From Alteromonas sp. KUL106 (GTDB lineage Bacteria > Pseudomonadota > Gammaproteobacteria > Enterobacterales > Alteromonadaceae): a DNA stretch of 64,000 nucleotides. Below are positions 17,962 through 26,760 of this stretch, in pieces. The notes under the pieces were generated by a model. That model searched no databases, was not told the DNA's origin, and saw only the letters and a program-made list of their open reading frames with translations. The stretch spans positions 124,001-188,000 of the forward strand of contig NZ_BLIG01000027.1 in NCBI RefSeq assembly GCF_009811415.1, given 5' to 3'. The translations under genes and the position numbers were made by a program. The first letter of the stretch is position 1. Every line of letters begins with the position of its first letter.

Positions 17962-18130
17962 ATTAGCCGGATGCTTATTTAATTCGCTGGACATTAATCA
18001 ATCTAGCTTAGTACTAATATAAGCCATAATAGCAACGCCCTATATTTCAATTAAAGTCTACTTACTCGATGCTATTGAGCAACGAATAATTTCAAAAAAC
18101 TTTAAAACGAATTTTTGGAAGAAGAATAGA

Positions 18131-18207
<77 letters not shown>

Positions 18208-18365
18208 ATTAGATGTTGTATCACCAGAGCGGTGGGCGATTGCCTTTCAACGCCGCGTATCATACTTAGCGAAAACGTTGCCTGCAAGAAAAACTTAACA
18301 AAACCGCGTTCAAGTGACTAATTTGACAGCAATTCGGTTGTTTTTTGCAAATCTACCCACCTAAA

Positions 18366-19475
18366 TTACCGCATAGCAAACGGTAATGGCTTTATTGAGT
18401 CGACCAACGTGCCATCGTTCACAGCGCGCATAAAATACTCCCCTAACCTATCGGTTTCACTGAGTACCGTTTGCCAATATTTAATACGGGTATCTGCATC
18501 AAGCACTTCGAAATCTTTTCTATCAGGTATTTTGCTGTAGGGCAAACTCGCTACGAATGCGGCTGACGGTACAAGCATCACTACATTGTCGTAGCTAGAT
18601 TGATGAGGCATCCTGCGCTTCAAGCCTTTATCGAACCAACCTGGTATTGGCCTATCGTAAAAGTGGGGATAGAGAACTAATCCTTCATCCGGTCCAAATG
18701 ACAAATCAAAATGATAATCCACTATTCCGCCATCTCTGTACATTCCAGGCGGAGCCCCCTCAATAGTCTGAACCCCTTCTATAACAACCGGAATCGAGCC
18801 CGACGCCAACAGGGCACTGTGGATATTCCCCTGCGTTAAATCGTGGTATTGAGTGGGCAATGCATAGGGATCTTTGATGGCAAAATCTGTATCAGGCGTT
18901 GAAAACACATATCGCGTATACAAGCGAGAAAGGTGCTTTCTATTTACCGTGTTTGCTGCGGCACTCATTGCAAGGCCAGAAAGCTGCCTGAACTTATTTT
19001 CAAAACGGGTCGCCCCCAAGCATTTCGCCACAATAAGGTGCGCTTTGAACCTAGGGTTAGACAGTACTTCTTGCTTCCCCTTTTCATCTACCATTTCTTC
19101 CAACAATGCTTCTGCTTTAGCAGTAATCTCCCGTGGCGTAGGTTTATCGCTATACGTTGTTGTTGAATAGGAAGAGGCTAGACGATTAATTGCGGCAAGC
19201 GGATCGTTTTGCACTGCACAAATTGCGCGAAACGCACCCGCTGAAGAACCTATCACGTGTATTTGATGATCAATATTGGCAAACCATTCGGGAAATAACA
19301 CGCGATCTAGACCTGCAAGGGAAAACCATTTCGGCCCGCCAGAGGCGCCTAAAAAGTAATTGAATATTGCTGGGCAAAAACCGTTTTTCATTATGACTTC
19401 TCGTGCTTTTTTACCTGCGTATATTTCTAACGGTGCCACTTCATTTCCTTGCTCATCGTTGGGCGATAAACCCAT
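18366..19475 (-). CDS. Patatin-like phospholipase family protein
   Basis: The 369-residue cytosolic protein has the patatin catalytic layout. There is a glycine-rich oxyanion segment (FFLGASGGPKW), the nucleophile elbow HVIGSSAGAF with Ser78, and the Asp of the dyad in YRDGGIVDYH (Asp248). Patatin enzymes hydrolyse acyl esters of membrane lipids. The central and C-terminal parts contain no membrane segment. The gene lies between tRNA-Val and the MarR gene and probably has its own promoter; no strong ribosome site precedes the ATG at 19473-19475, so the exact start is less certain. No link to the homogentisate genes beyond proximity is evident. Confidence 0.88.
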   Translation of the reverse strand: MGLSPNDEQGNEVAPLEIYAGKKAREVIMKNGFCPAIFNYFLGASGGPKWFSLAGLDRVLFPEWFANIDHQIHVIGSSAGAFRAICAVQNDPLAAINRLASSYSTTTYSDKPTPREITAKAEALLEEMVDEKGKQEVLSNPRFKAHLIVAKCLGATRFENKFRQLSGLAMSAAANTVNRKHLSRLYTRYVFSTPDTDFAIKDPYALPTQYHDLTQGNIHSALLASGSIPVVIEGVQTIEGAPPGMYRDGGIVDYHFDLSFGPDEGLVLYPHFYDRPIPGWFDKGLKRRMPHQSSYDNVVMLVPSAAFVASLPYSKIPDRKDFEVLDADTRIKYWQTVLSETDRLGEYFMRAVNDGTLVDSIKPLPFAMR

Positions 19476-19585
19476 TATTTTGTCTAATCCGGTGGAATTT
19501 AACAGCTAAATGGGTAAAAGTAACCGTTGCGGCCTTTTTTGATGACCTGTTCAGACCACACCTATCTAGCTATATCCTCTATAAA

Positions 19586-20014
19586 CTAAGGGGTAAGCGC
19601 GTCTATCACTTTTAGAAATACGCGATACTCATCATCAGTGATATTTTGTAAACGTTTCTTTTGCCATTCGATAACACGAGGTATGATCTTCTGATACATA
19701 GCGTTTCCCTCTTGCGATAAGGCGATAAGGCTCGCCCTTTTATCTTTTGGACTTGTCTGCTTTATCACCGCGTTTTTCTTAAGCAAGCGCTCTAGTGCAC
19801 GAGATACCTGCACTTTGTCTAGGCGAGTCGCCCATGCAATGTCTTTCGCAGTTTTATAGTGCTGTTGATAGTGTTCAAGAGATGCTCCCAGCGTTGCTAA
19901 AATACGCCATTCAGGCATAGTCAGCTCGTATGCTTCATACTCTTTTGCAAGAGAGCTGCTTAAATCACTCGCCAACATGGCAACTTTATAGGCAAGCATG
20001 TCATTTAACTGCAC
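19586..20014 (-). CDS. MarR-family regulator next to the homogentisate genes
   Basis: The 142-residue protein has the MarR winged-helix pattern: LTMPEWRILATLGA, TAKDIAWATRLDKVQVSRALERLLKKNAVIKQ (helix-turn-helix and recognition helix), and the wing SPKDKRASLIALSQEG. MarR dimers are commonly repressors released by small phenolic ligands. It diverges from hmgA with about 300 bases between. In Pseudomonas and relatives the homogentisate cluster is governed by an adjacent regulator (HmgR), so control of hmgA and hpd by this protein is a fair inference. The ligand could be homogentisate or a related acid. Confidence 0.88.
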   Translation of the reverse strand: MQLNDMLAYKVAMLASDLSSSLAKEYEAYELTMPEWRILATLGASLEHYQQHYKTAKDIAWATRLDKVQVSRALERLLKKNAVIKQTSPKDKRASLIALSQEGNAMYQKIIPRVIEWQKKRLQNITDDEYRVFLKVIDALTP

Positions 20015-20257
20015 GTATTTACTCCTGACCTTTATTTTTTAATTACTCTTGGCTCCGGTATTCGTAGGCAAGCTGGGAACTGTGAGGGCCCAACGAATAT
20101 GGCGTTGATGCTTTTGTTTTTAACCCGTTAGAGATTGAGATAGCTGCTGTGGGTGTCATGCCTGTAAACCTAGCTTACCAAAACTGTCTTTACGCATTGG
20201 TGCAGCCTTCCCATCATTATTGATTTACCCAGCATTTATCACTAGCCTAGAACAAAT

Positions 20258-20274
20258 AGTTTCATTTGCAACTA
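20258..20274. promoter_or_regulatory. Candidate operator TAGTT-N7-AACTA upstream of hmgA
   Basis: A short inverted repeat (TAGTT 20258-20262, AACTA 20270-20274) lies about 40 bases before the hmgA start and within reach of the divergent MarR promoter. This is the size range of MarR sites. No experimental parallel is known to me. The rest of 20015-20311 shows nothing clear. Confidence 0.3.
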
Positions 20275-20311
20275 AATTCAGCCTATATAGGGCTCAACCG
20301 TGGACAGCGCT

Positions 20312-21607
20312 ATGGAAAACTTATCGTATTTGACCGGCTTTAATAATGAACATGAAACCGAAGCATTACCTGGGGCACTTCCTGTAGGTCAATTCAGCCC
20401 ACAAAAAGTCAACTACAACCTCTACGCTGAACAATTTAGCAGTACGGCTTTCACGGCACCAAGGGCTGAAAATCGTAGAAGCTGGACATACCGACTCCGC
20501 CCTTCAATCGCCATGGGTGACTTCGCTAAAATTGATAATGGCCTAGTGCGCACGGCGCCTGAGACTGATGTTCCCTGTCCGCCAAACGTACTCAGGTGGG
20601 ATCCGGTTCCACTTCCTAAGCAAGATACAGATTTTGTCGATTCACTTGTTACGATTGCCACAAATGGCGATGCCAGAGCACAAACAGGTATGGGAATACA
20701 CTGCTATAGTGCCAATGCCAATATGCATAATCGCGTTTTTTACTCGTCTGACGGTGAAATGCTTTTTGTCCCACAGCTTGGGGATATGGAGATGACTACC
20801 GAGTTTGGGAAGCTTCATGTATCGGTGGGTGAGATAGCCGTTATTCCTAGAGGCGTGCGCTTTGCTATCAAGCCATTAAATGGCCCTATACGTGGTTATA
20901 TTTGTGAAAACTACGGCCATCCTTTTGTTTTACCGGAACGTGGGCCGGTTGGGGCAAACGGTTATGCCAATCAACGGGATTTTTGTTATCCGACAGCTTG
21001 GTTTGAGGATAATGACACCCCCCACACCATGATAAATAAGTTCTGCGGCAACCTATTTGAAGCGCACCTTGATCACTCACCGTTTGACGTCGTGGCTTGG
21101 GTAGGAAATTCGGCACCTTATAAATACGACCTATCCCGGTTTAATGTCATAAACACGGTGAGCTTTGATCACCCAGACCCATCTATATTTACTGTGCTTA
21201 CCTCACCGTCAGAGTTTGAAGGCACTGCTAACGTGGACTTTGTTATTTTTCCACCCAGATGGATGGTTGCAGAGAACACGTTCCGTCCTCCTTACTACCA
21301 TAGAAATATTATGAGTGAGTTTATGGGGTTGATAGAAGGTATGTACGACGCTAAAGAACATGGCTTTGTGCCAGGCGGCATGAGCCTGCACAACTGCATG
21401 ACGCCTCATGGCCCTGAAGCAGAGGTCTTTGAAAAAGCGTCAAATGCTTCGCTATCTCCCCAGCGCTATGAGAATACATTGGCGTTTATGTTCGAGTCGC
21501 GATATGCCATTGCCCCTACCGAATTTGCTATGAATAGTGATATACGTCAGCGCGACTATCTTGCTTGTTGGAAAGGCCTGAAAAAGTACTACAACGGTGA
21601 AAAGTAA
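20312..21607 (+). CDS. hmgA: Homogentisate 1,2-dioxygenase
   Basis: The 431-residue protein aligns along its length with HmgA: LTGFNNEHETEALPGALPVGQFSPQ at the N-terminus, the cupin core RGVRFAIKP and CENYGHPF, and the iron-site region PPYYHRNIMSEFMGLIEG, with HGPEAEVFEKA after it. The enzyme opens the ring of homogentisate to maleylacetoacetate using Fe(II) and O2 in tyrosine/phenylalanine breakdown. A GTG at 20300 is in frame, but the ATG at 20312 gives the N-terminus usual for the family. hpd lies downstream in the same direction after 258 bases. The genes for maleylacetoacetate isomerase and fumarylacetoacetase are not in the window. Loss of this enzyme typically causes brown pyomelanin. 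Confidence 0.97.
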   Translation: MENLSYLTGFNNEHETEALPGALPVGQFSPQKVNYNLYAEQFSSTAFTAPRAENRRSWTYRLRPSIAMGDFAKIDNGLVRTAPETDVPCPPNVLRWDPVPLPKQDTDFVDSLVTIATNGDARAQTGMGIHCYSANANMHNRVFYSSDGEMLFVPQLGDMEMTTEFGKLHVSVGEIAVIPRGVRFAIKPLNGPIRGYICENYGHPFVLPERGPVGANGYANQRDFCYPTAWFEDNDTPHTMINKFCGNLFEAHLDHSPFDVVAWVGNSAPYKYDLSRFNVINTVSFDHPDPSIFTVLTSPSEFEGTANVDFVIFPPRWMVAENTFRPPYYHRNIMSEFMGLIEGMYDAKEHGFVPGGMSLHNCMTPHGPEAEVFEKASNASLSPQRYENTLAFMFESRYAIAPTEFAMNSDIRQRDYLACWKGLKKYYNGEK

Positions 21608-21664
21608 CAACCAGCGTTTTATGTACTGTTTGGTGGACACTTAAACATACGAGCAGCACCACTC

Positions 21665-21704
21665 TTTTTCCAATTATTTCAATTAATTGGATGCTTTTTC
21701 CAAT
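21665..21704. promoter_or_regulatory. Repeated CTTTTTCCAAT motif with inverted repeat upstream of hpd
   Basis: TTTTTCCAAT occurs at 21665-21674 and 21695-21704, exactly 30 bases apart. The first overlaps an inverted repeat, CCAATTA (21670-21676) with TAATTGG (21684-21690). It lies about 160-200 bases upstream of hpd. It is a plausible regulator site, possibly for the MarR protein. Confidence 0.35.
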
Positions 21705-21865
21705 CGTTAATTGCGCTTTAGAGCAACAACTGAAAACAAAACGTTACAGTTGTGCTTTCCAGCGCAAAAAAAGCGTTGTCATACCTGCTATTGCTTGGTT
21801 TTTCACTGCACACTTACAATCAAGCAACAATTATAAAATGTATCTTACGTTGAGGATGTAACGCT

Positions 21866-22939
21866 ATGGCTGATTTATTTGATAACCCAATTGGTTTAGA
21901 TGGGTTTGAGTTCTTAGAATTCACGGCACCAAAGAAGGGAATTTTGGAACCTATTTTCGAAGCAATGGGTTTTACCCGCGTTGCCCGCCACAAGTCGAAA
22001 GACGTAGAGTTATGGCGTCAAGGCGATATCAACTTATTGAGCAATTATGAGAAAAATTGCCACGCTGGCTACTACGCTGAAGAACATGGTCCATCTGCAT
22101 GCGGCATGGCATTTCGCGTTAAAGATTCGCAACACGCTTATAAAGAAGTGCTTTCTCGTGGCGCACAGCCAATGGACACGCACACTGGCCCGATGGAGTT
22201 AAAGCTGCCGGCTATTAAAGGTATTGGCGGCGCTATGCTTTATCTTATCGACAGATATGAGGGCGAAAACACCATTTATGATATCGATTTTAACTGGATT
22301 GAAGGGGTTGATCGCCACCCTGAAGGCTGTGGTTTTCATACGCTTGATCACCTTACCCATAATGTCTACCGTGGGCGCATGGACTTCTGGGCTGGATTTT
22401 ATGAGAAGCTGTTTAATTTCAGGGAAATTCGCTATTTTGATATTAAGGGCGAGTACACCGGGCTGCTATCAAAGGCAATGACCGCGCCTGATGGCAAAAT
22501 TCGTATACCGTTAAACGAAGAAGCCGTCGGTGGTGGCGGCCAAATAGAAGAGTTTTTGATGAAATATAATGGCGAAGGTATACAGCACATTGCCTTCGCT
22601 TGCGACGACCTGGTAGCGTGTTTAGATAAGCTTAAAGCTAAAGGCATGAAGTTTATGACGCCTCCTCCAAACACGTATTATGACATGCTTGAGGACCGTC
22701 TTCCCGGGCACGGTGAAAACGTAGACGAACTTCAAAAACGCGGCATTCTATTAGATGGCACCACAGAAAATGGTGAACCTCGATTACTGCTTCAAATCTT
22801 CTCTGAAACTGTGTTTGGCCCCGTATTTTTTGAGTTTATTCAACGTAAACAAGACGAAGGCTTCGGAGAAGGAAACTTTAAAGCGTTATTTGAATCAATT
22901 GAACGCGACCAGGTCAACCGTGGCGTACTAAACAAATAA
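21866..22939 (+). CDS. hpd: 4-hydroxyphenylpyruvate dioxygenase
   Basis: The 357-residue protein is a two-module VOC-fold dioxygenase. The N-terminal module begins [16 protein letters not shown]; the C-terminal module has [25 protein letters not shown] and [11 protein letters not shown] with [10 protein letters not shown]. The expected 2-His-1-Glu iron ligands lie in [15 protein letters not shown] and FFEFIQR. It converts 4-hydroxyphenylpyruvate to homogentisate, the substrate of hmgA just upstream. GAGG stands before the ATG. With HmgA it forms the upper homogentisate pathway for tyrosine breakdown and supplies the precursor of pyomelanin. Confidence 0.97.
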   Translation: MADLFDNPIGLDGFEFLEFTAPKKGILEPIFEAMGFTRVARHKSKDVELWRQGDINLLSNYEKNCHAGYYAEEHGPSACGMAFRVKDSQHAYKEVLSRGAQPMDTHTGPMELKLPAIKGIGGAMLYLIDRYEGENTIYDIDFNWIEGVDRHPEGCGFHTLDHLTHNVYRGRMDFWAGFYEKLFNFREIRYFDIKGEYTGLLSKAMTAPDGKIRIPLNEEAVGGGGQIEEFLMKYNGEGIQHIAFACDDLVACLDKLKAKGMKFMTPPPNTYYDMLEDRLPGHGENVDELQKRGILLDGTTENGEPRLLLQIFSETVFGPVFFEFIQRKQDEGFGEGNFKALFESIERDQVNRGVLNK

Positions 22940-22959
22940 CCGTATTAACAAAATCGAAG

Positions 22960-22994
22960 GCAGGGGAAGTAATGCTTACGTTATTTTGCCCTGC
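22960..22994. terminator. Hairpin between convergent hpd and VOC genes
   Basis: GCAGGG (from 22960) and CCCTGC (22989-22994) pair across a 20-odd-base loop, followed by TTTCC. It sits between convergent genes and probably terminates both. Confidence 0.5.
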
Positions 22995-23002
22995 TTTCCA
23001 CT

Positions 23003-23362
23003 TTACCCTTTCTCGTAAAGTGCACATGCGGCGCCGCTAGGGTCGGTAATGACGCAAAAGCTATCGTTTCCATGATGTCGAATTGTTCCGATTTGAGTTC
23101 CGCCATGCTTTGTCACTGCATTAAGCGCAATCTCTAAATTCTCAACGGTAAAATAGTTTATCCACCCGCTTGGATAATCGGCGTTGACGCCTCGTTTATG
23201 ACAGATGCCACCCACTGGCGTACCGTCGCTTTTCATTACTACGTAGTCACTGTAACCACCCATGTCTATTGCTTCTTTTTTCCAGCCCATAACGGCTTCA
23301 TAAAAGCTTACCAGTTCGTCTGCATTTTTAGTGGTGATATCACACCATGATGCATCAGCCAT
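23003..23362 (-). CDS. VOC-family (glyoxalase/bleomycin-resistance-like) protein
   Basis: A protein of 119 residues with the single-module VOC pattern: SWCDITTKNADELVSFYEAVMGW, then GGYSDYVVMKSDGTPVGGICH, and the second half WINYFTVENLEIALNAVTKHGG ending FCVITDPSGAACALYEKG. Relatives include small enzymes and binding proteins of unknown substrate. The frame stays open upstream to 23449, but AAAGGAT directly precedes the ATG at 23360-23362 and the domain begins there; the longer version would run into a repeat element. Neighbouring hpd is also a VOC protein, but the two are not closely alike. Confidence 0.85.
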   Translation of the reverse strand: MADASWCDITTKNADELVSFYEAVMGWKKEAIDMGGYSDYVVMKSDGTPVGGICHKRGVNADYPSGWINYFTVENLEIALNAVTKHGGTQIGTIRHHGNDSFCVITDPSGAACALYEKG

Positions 23363-23435
23363 ATCCTTTGTCTCCTTCAACCAATAATCAGGTTTACCAA
23401 GGGTAACTATAGTCCAAGAACAGCCGTCATGTATC

Positions 23436-23564
23436 ATACCAATCCGCATAGATCATTACCCAATCAGCCAGAGTTAAAATGTTCGTAATCGCTGCGTGTT
23501 ACCGCAGATATAGTGGTTCTACATCAAGGTGACACAACAAAGAGTACGGACATTTTAAACTCGC
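23436..23564. repeat. Dispersed palindromic element, copy 2
   Basis: It nearly matches 12807-12935. Left part: ATACCAATCCGCAT. The inner 85-base unit (23474-23558) is bounded by inverted ends TTAAAATGTTCGTAATC and GAGTACGGACATTTTAA (15 of 17 paired). A small hairpin, CTGCG-TGTTAC-CGCAG, precedes the 25-base core at 23503-23527. No coding capacity or transposase. Confidence 0.82.
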
Positions 23565-23812
23565 CCTTCGGGAAGGTCTTTCGTTTACGCATAAAAATGC
23601 ATAATCCAACAACTATTCACCACTTAGTCACTGTTCACGGATCGCGCTCGACAACTTTTTTAGTTTGGGTTGGCTTTACGACGTTTTTTTTATACAAGAT
23701 CAATAAGGCAACGGGTGATTTTCTGTTGCGATTTTTTGAAAAAAGCGACTATTGTCAAGGGAAGAAATTGCAAAAATCCTAAACATTTTTTATTTTAATG
23801 GTAGACACAGCC

Positions 23813-23967
23813 TGTGGAAAATGCTTGTGAATTCAAGAATGTTATCCACTGCACATTGTTTGTACAGTTTAATTTATCATTATTATTCATATACTTATAA
23901 CAAGACCCCAAACTACTCAACAAACTTATCCACAGATTAAGTGGATAACACGTAGAAGTTAGCCACA
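23813..23967. other. Cluster of DnaA-box-like 9-mers in an AT-rich intergenic region
   Basis: Five 9-mers match TTATCCACA with at most one mismatch in 155 bases. These are TTTTCCACA (minus, 23813-23821), TTATCCACT (plus, 23842-23850), a perfect TTATCCACA (plus, 23926-23934), TTATCCACT (minus, 23940-23948) and TTAGCCACA (plus, 23959-23967). The stretch 23851-23925 is very AT-rich. None of the usual oriC neighbours (dnaA, dnaN, mnmG) is in the window, so a DnaA-titrating or DnaA-reactivating locus, or DnaA control of the following gene, is more likely than the main origin. No protein-coding gene is credible in 23565-24018. Confidence 0.7.
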
Positions 23968-24018
23968 GTTAGTGGTTTAATGTGAATATCTTCGAAGTTT
24001 TCATTTTCTTGGTTTCTC

Positions 24019-24408
24019 ATGCCCAAACAAACGCTTTTAGTCAGAGAGTCATTATTCACTATTCATAGCCTCGATCCCCAAAGTGCTATTCCGGCTTCCG
24101 TTCTTAATAGCCCGCTTTTTTTTCTGGGAAAAACTGAGGATGAACTGTCTATTGTGGTACCTGATTCCGTAGAAGTAGACTCACTAGACAGTGATGAAGG
24201 ATGGCGAGCACTCGAACTACTCGGTCCGTTGCATCTGTCGATGGTAGGCATCATGGCACAAATTGGTGAAGTGTTGGCGTCAGCAAAAGTGGCGATCTTC
24301 GTTGTATCAACATTTGAAACCGACTTTTTTCTGGTCAAAGATACAAAGCTGAAAGCCGCGATAAATGCTTTAAAAAAGGCGGGTTACACGGTAAACGAGG
24401 ATCACTAG
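24019..24408 (+). CDS. ACT-domain protein (CASTOR/COG3603-like)
   Basis: The 129-residue protein has two ACT-like halves: FTIHSLDPQSAIPASVLNS with FFLGKTEDELSIVVPDSV, then WRALELLGPLHLSMVGIMAQIGEVLASAKVAIFVVSTFETDFFLVKDTKLKAAINALKKAGYTV. Such stand-alone ACT proteins bind small ligands, usually amino acids, and act as sensors. The next gene, an EIIA-Glc homologue without its phospho-histidines, starts four bases later, so the pair is co-transcribed. The DnaA-box cluster ends about 50 bases upstream of the start. The ligand and partner are unknown. Confidence 0.75.
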   Translation: MPKQTLLVRESLFTIHSLDPQSAIPASVLNSPLFFLGKTEDELSIVVPDSVEVDSLDSDEGWRALELLGPLHLSMVGIMAQIGEVLASAKVAIFVVSTFETDFFLVKDTKLKAAINALKKAGYTVNEDH

Positions 24409-24412
24409 AGCC

Positions 24413-24913
24413 GTGAATACTAAACAACTTCAGTTCGCACCGGAAAAATTCAAAAAAGAGTTTTACACCTTAAGCCCATTTTCAGGCCAGGTAGTGCCTA
24501 TCTGTGAACTCGATGAGCCGTTTTTCAAAAGAGGTTACATGGGGCCCGGTGCCGCAGTCACCTCTACATCCAATACCATTGTGTCGCCATTTGATGGCAA
24601 AGTATTAGGTATAGCCCCATTAGACTATGCTGTTGATATACAGTCAAAAGCGGGTCTCAAGTGCAGAGTGAAATATGGCGGCGACACGAGCCATCTTCAC
24701 GGCGCACAGTTTGTGTGTTCACTTAAACCCGGCGACAGCATATCGACCAAACAAACGCTGTTCACGGTTAACGCTGCGTGGTTAAAACAGCGGGGTATAA
24801 ACACTACCTGTGTGATAACGGTGCTTAACTCACAGGCACTTCTCGGTGTGGTGCCCACACATCAACGGTTTGTAGAAGCCGGAACTGACGCCCTTTTTAC
24901 GCTGTATCTCTAG
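24413..24913 (+). CDS. EIIA-Glc-like (Crr-type) protein lacking both phospho-histidines
   Basis: The 166-residue protein aligns with the PTS EIIA-Glc fold: LSPFSGQVVPICEL, FKRGYMGPGAAVTS, TIVSPFDGKVLGI, LKCRVKYGGDTSHLHGAQF and LKPGDSISTKQTLFTV. In E. coli Crr, His75 and His90 form the phosphorylation site (HAFSI and VHFGID). Here the equivalents are Tyr72 (YAVDI) and Lys87 (VKYGGD), so it should not carry phosphate on the usual site. The start is a GTG four bases after the ACT gene, with no better start nearby. I infer a regulatory or binding role derived from EIIA rather than sugar transport. No PTS permease or Hpr gene is in the window. The fold assignment is firm; the role is unknown. Confidence 0.85.
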   Translation: MNTKQLQFAPEKFKKEFYTLSPFSGQVVPICELDEPFFKRGYMGPGAAVTSTSNTIVSPFDGKVLGIAPLDYAVDIQSKAGLKCRVKYGGDTSHLHGAQFVCSLKPGDSISTKQTLFTVNAAWLKQRGINTTCVITVLNSQALLGVVPTHQRFVEAGTDALFTLYL

Positions 24914-25068
24914 GGCGTGTTGATTTTTACTGTACGAATTTCGGTCTATATGAAAGCATTTTAATCGCGAAACAGCCCCGCAGGCATAGTTGTTCTGCGT
25001 CAAAGGGCTGTGACCACTTCAAATAGGTATTTCAAAGTTCAACATACCTAAGACTTCGCGTTAAAAAT
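24912..25068. repeat. Structured palindromic element, divergent relative of copies 1 and 2
   Basis: Outer arms ATTTTAATCGCGAA (24958-24971) and TTCGCGTTAAAAAT (25055-25068) pair at 12 of 14. Inside are two hairpins: ACAGCCC/GGGCTGT with inner CGCAG/CTGCG (24972-25011), and AGGTAT/ATACCT (25025-25049). The 25-base core 24979-25003 matches the core of the other two elements at 20 positions. The 13-mer AGGGCGTGTTGAT at 24912-24924 recurs on the minus strand at 54173-54185. The remainder of the gap to 25267 shows only AT-rich sequence and the promoter side of the next gene. Confidence 0.7.
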
Positions 25069-25267
25069 ACACCGCAAGTGAGTTTATCAACGTACCAACA
25101 GCTTGTATGATGTGACACAAAGGTTCACGAATCACTTATTCGCTGATTTTGATGCAGCTTTGCTTTTCTATAATGTATCGCTCATCTCTAAGACGGCGTT
25201 TTTGCCGGTACTGTGTAAAACAGTGTCGTGCATTTAAAAAAACAAAAGTAGTACGGAAGAATTCATC

Positions 25268-25615
25268 ATGAGCACTATCCTTTACGGGATCCCAAACTGT
25301 GACACCATAAAAAAAGCCAAGAAATGGTTAACTGATAACGACGTGTCGTTTTCATTTCACGATTATCGCAAAGACGGTATTGATAGCGATTTTCTTGTGC
25401 GAGCAGAGGCTGAGTTAGGCTGGGAAGCCATGCTTAACAAACGCGGTACCACTTTTCGTCAATTAGACGAACAGGAAAAGGCTTTTTTGGATAAAGATAA
25501 AGCACTTGCACTGCTTGAGCTTCACCCGGCTATGGTTAAACGCCCTATTCTTCTCCATAACAACACGTTTCACATTGGCTTTAAACCGGCACAGTATGAG
25601 GAAATATTTTGTTAA
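25268..25615 (+). CDS. yffB: ArsC/Spx-family reductase, YffB-like
   Basis: The 115-residue thioredoxin-fold protein begins [20 protein letters not shown], the ArsC/Spx pattern with a single Cys in the NCDT motif, and continues with TFRQLDEQ and VKRPILLHN. YffB in E. coli is a glutathione-interacting thiol protein, probably a thiol reductase rather than a true arsenate reductase. It overlaps dapE by seven bases. The yffB-dapE order is the same in E. coli, supporting both calls. Arsenic resistance genes are absent here. Confidence 0.9.
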   Translation: MSTILYGIPNCDTIKKAKKWLTDNDVSFSFHDYRKDGIDSDFLVRAEAELGWEAMLNKRGTTFRQLDEQEKAFLDKDKALALLELHPAMVKRPILLHNNTFHIGFKPAQYEEIFC

Positions 25616-26745
25616 ACGACTCTGTTATTGATATCGCCAAGCAATTGATTAATCGCCGCTCTGTAACGCCAGAGGACGCGGGCTGCCAAGACGCAATGAG
25701 TGAATTCTTAGGCGCGTTGGGTTTTGATAATGAATCCATGGTGTTTGAGGACACCACTAACCTGTGGTCTCGTCGCGGGAAAGAAGGCCCAGTATTCTGT
25801 TTTGCAGGTCATACCGATGTAGTACCCAGCGGTCCTGAAGACGCATGGAAAACGCCGCCATTTATTGCCACTGAAGTTGAGGGCTACCTGCATGGACGCG
25901 GTGCCGCAGATATGAAAGGCAGCCTTGCTGCTATGCTCGTCGCTACCCGTGAGTTTGTGAATAAATACCCCGACCATAAAGGCAGTATTGCATACCTCAT
26001 TACCAGCGACGAGGAAGGACCTTTTATCAACGGTACCACTCGCGTTATCGATACCCTTGAAGCACGCAATGAGAAGATTGACTGGTGTATAGTTGGTGAG
26101 CCGTCATCAACCGATGAAGTTGGTGACATTGTTAAAAACGGTCGTCGTGGTTCGTTAACGGGCGATCTTGTTGTTAAAGGAATTCAAGGGCATGTTGCCT
26201 ACCCTCACTTGGCAAAAAATCCAGTACACAGTGCCATGGCGGCCCTAGACGAACTGGCCAAATCTCATTGGGATAACGGCAATGACTTTTTCCCGCCGAC
26301 GAGTTTTCAAATCTCTAACATTCACGCGGGAACAGGTGCAGGTAATGTGATCCCAGGTGAACTGCACGTTTGCTTTAACTTCCGCTTTTCAACAGAGGTT
26401 ACTGATCAGATTCTCATTGAGCGGGTAACCCGCATTCTCGATGCCCACGAGTTAGAATACGACATAAAGTGGACATTCAACGGTCAGCCTTTTTTAACCG
26501 ACACCGGTGCATTGCTGGAGGCAACGCAAGGTGCTATTGAAGCAGTGAAAGGTACCCCTACCGTACTTTCTACTGCTGGCGGTACGTCTGACGGACGCTT
26601 TATTGCACCAACAGGCGCACAAGTAATAGAACTAGGCCCGGTGAACGCTACGATCCACAAAATAGACGAATGCGTAAAAATGTCTGATTTAGAACAGCTT
26701 GCTGATATGTACTATGGCATTTTAGAACGTTTACTCGCCAAGTAG
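25609..26745 (+). CDS. dapE: Succinyl-diaminopimelate desuccinylase
   Basis: A 378-residue M20-family zinc peptidase-like enzyme. [11 protein letters not shown] carries the first metal His and Asp, [17 protein letters not shown] the bridging Asp, and [11 protein letters not shown] the catalytic Glu pair. [11 protein letters not shown] marks the dimerisation domain and GGTSDGRF precedes the last metal region. It hydrolyses N-succinyl-LL-diaminopimelate in lysine and peptidoglycan precursor synthesis. The start is TTG at 25609 with GAGGA at 25598-25602; it overlaps yffB by seven bases, indicating coupling. Length matches the family. Confidence 0.96.
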   Translation: MLNDSVIDIAKQLINRRSVTPEDAGCQDAMSEFLGALGFDNESMVFEDTTNLWSRRGKEGPVFCFAGHTDVVPSGPEDAWKTPPFIATEVEGYLHGRGAADMKGSLAAMLVATREFVNKYPDHKGSIAYLITSDEEGPFINGTTRVIDTLEARNEKIDWCIVGEPSSTDEVGDIVKNGRRGSLTGDLVVKGIQGHVAYPHLAKNPVHSAMAALDELAKSHWDNGNDFFPPTSFQISNIHAGTGAGNVIPGELHVCFNFRFSTEVTDQILIERVTRILDAHELEYDIKWTFNGQPFLTDTGALLEATQGAIEAVKGTPTVLSTAGGTSDGRFIAPTGAQVIELGPVNATIHKIDECVKMSDLEQLADMYYGILERLLAK

Positions 26746-26760
26746 CGCTATCTGGTGAAT

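Noticed and set aside
23363..23449. N-terminal extension of the VOC gene
   Set aside because: The extension runs into a palindromic repeat element and lacks a ribosome site; the domain starts at 23362.
23813..23967. Main chromosomal origin oriC
   Set aside because: No dnaA, dnaN, recF, gyrB or mnmG nearby; a control locus is the safer reading, though marker-frequency data could overturn this.
23565..24018. Small open frames in the AT-rich region with DnaA boxes
   Set aside because: No ribosome sites, no domain likeness; better explained as a non-coding control region.
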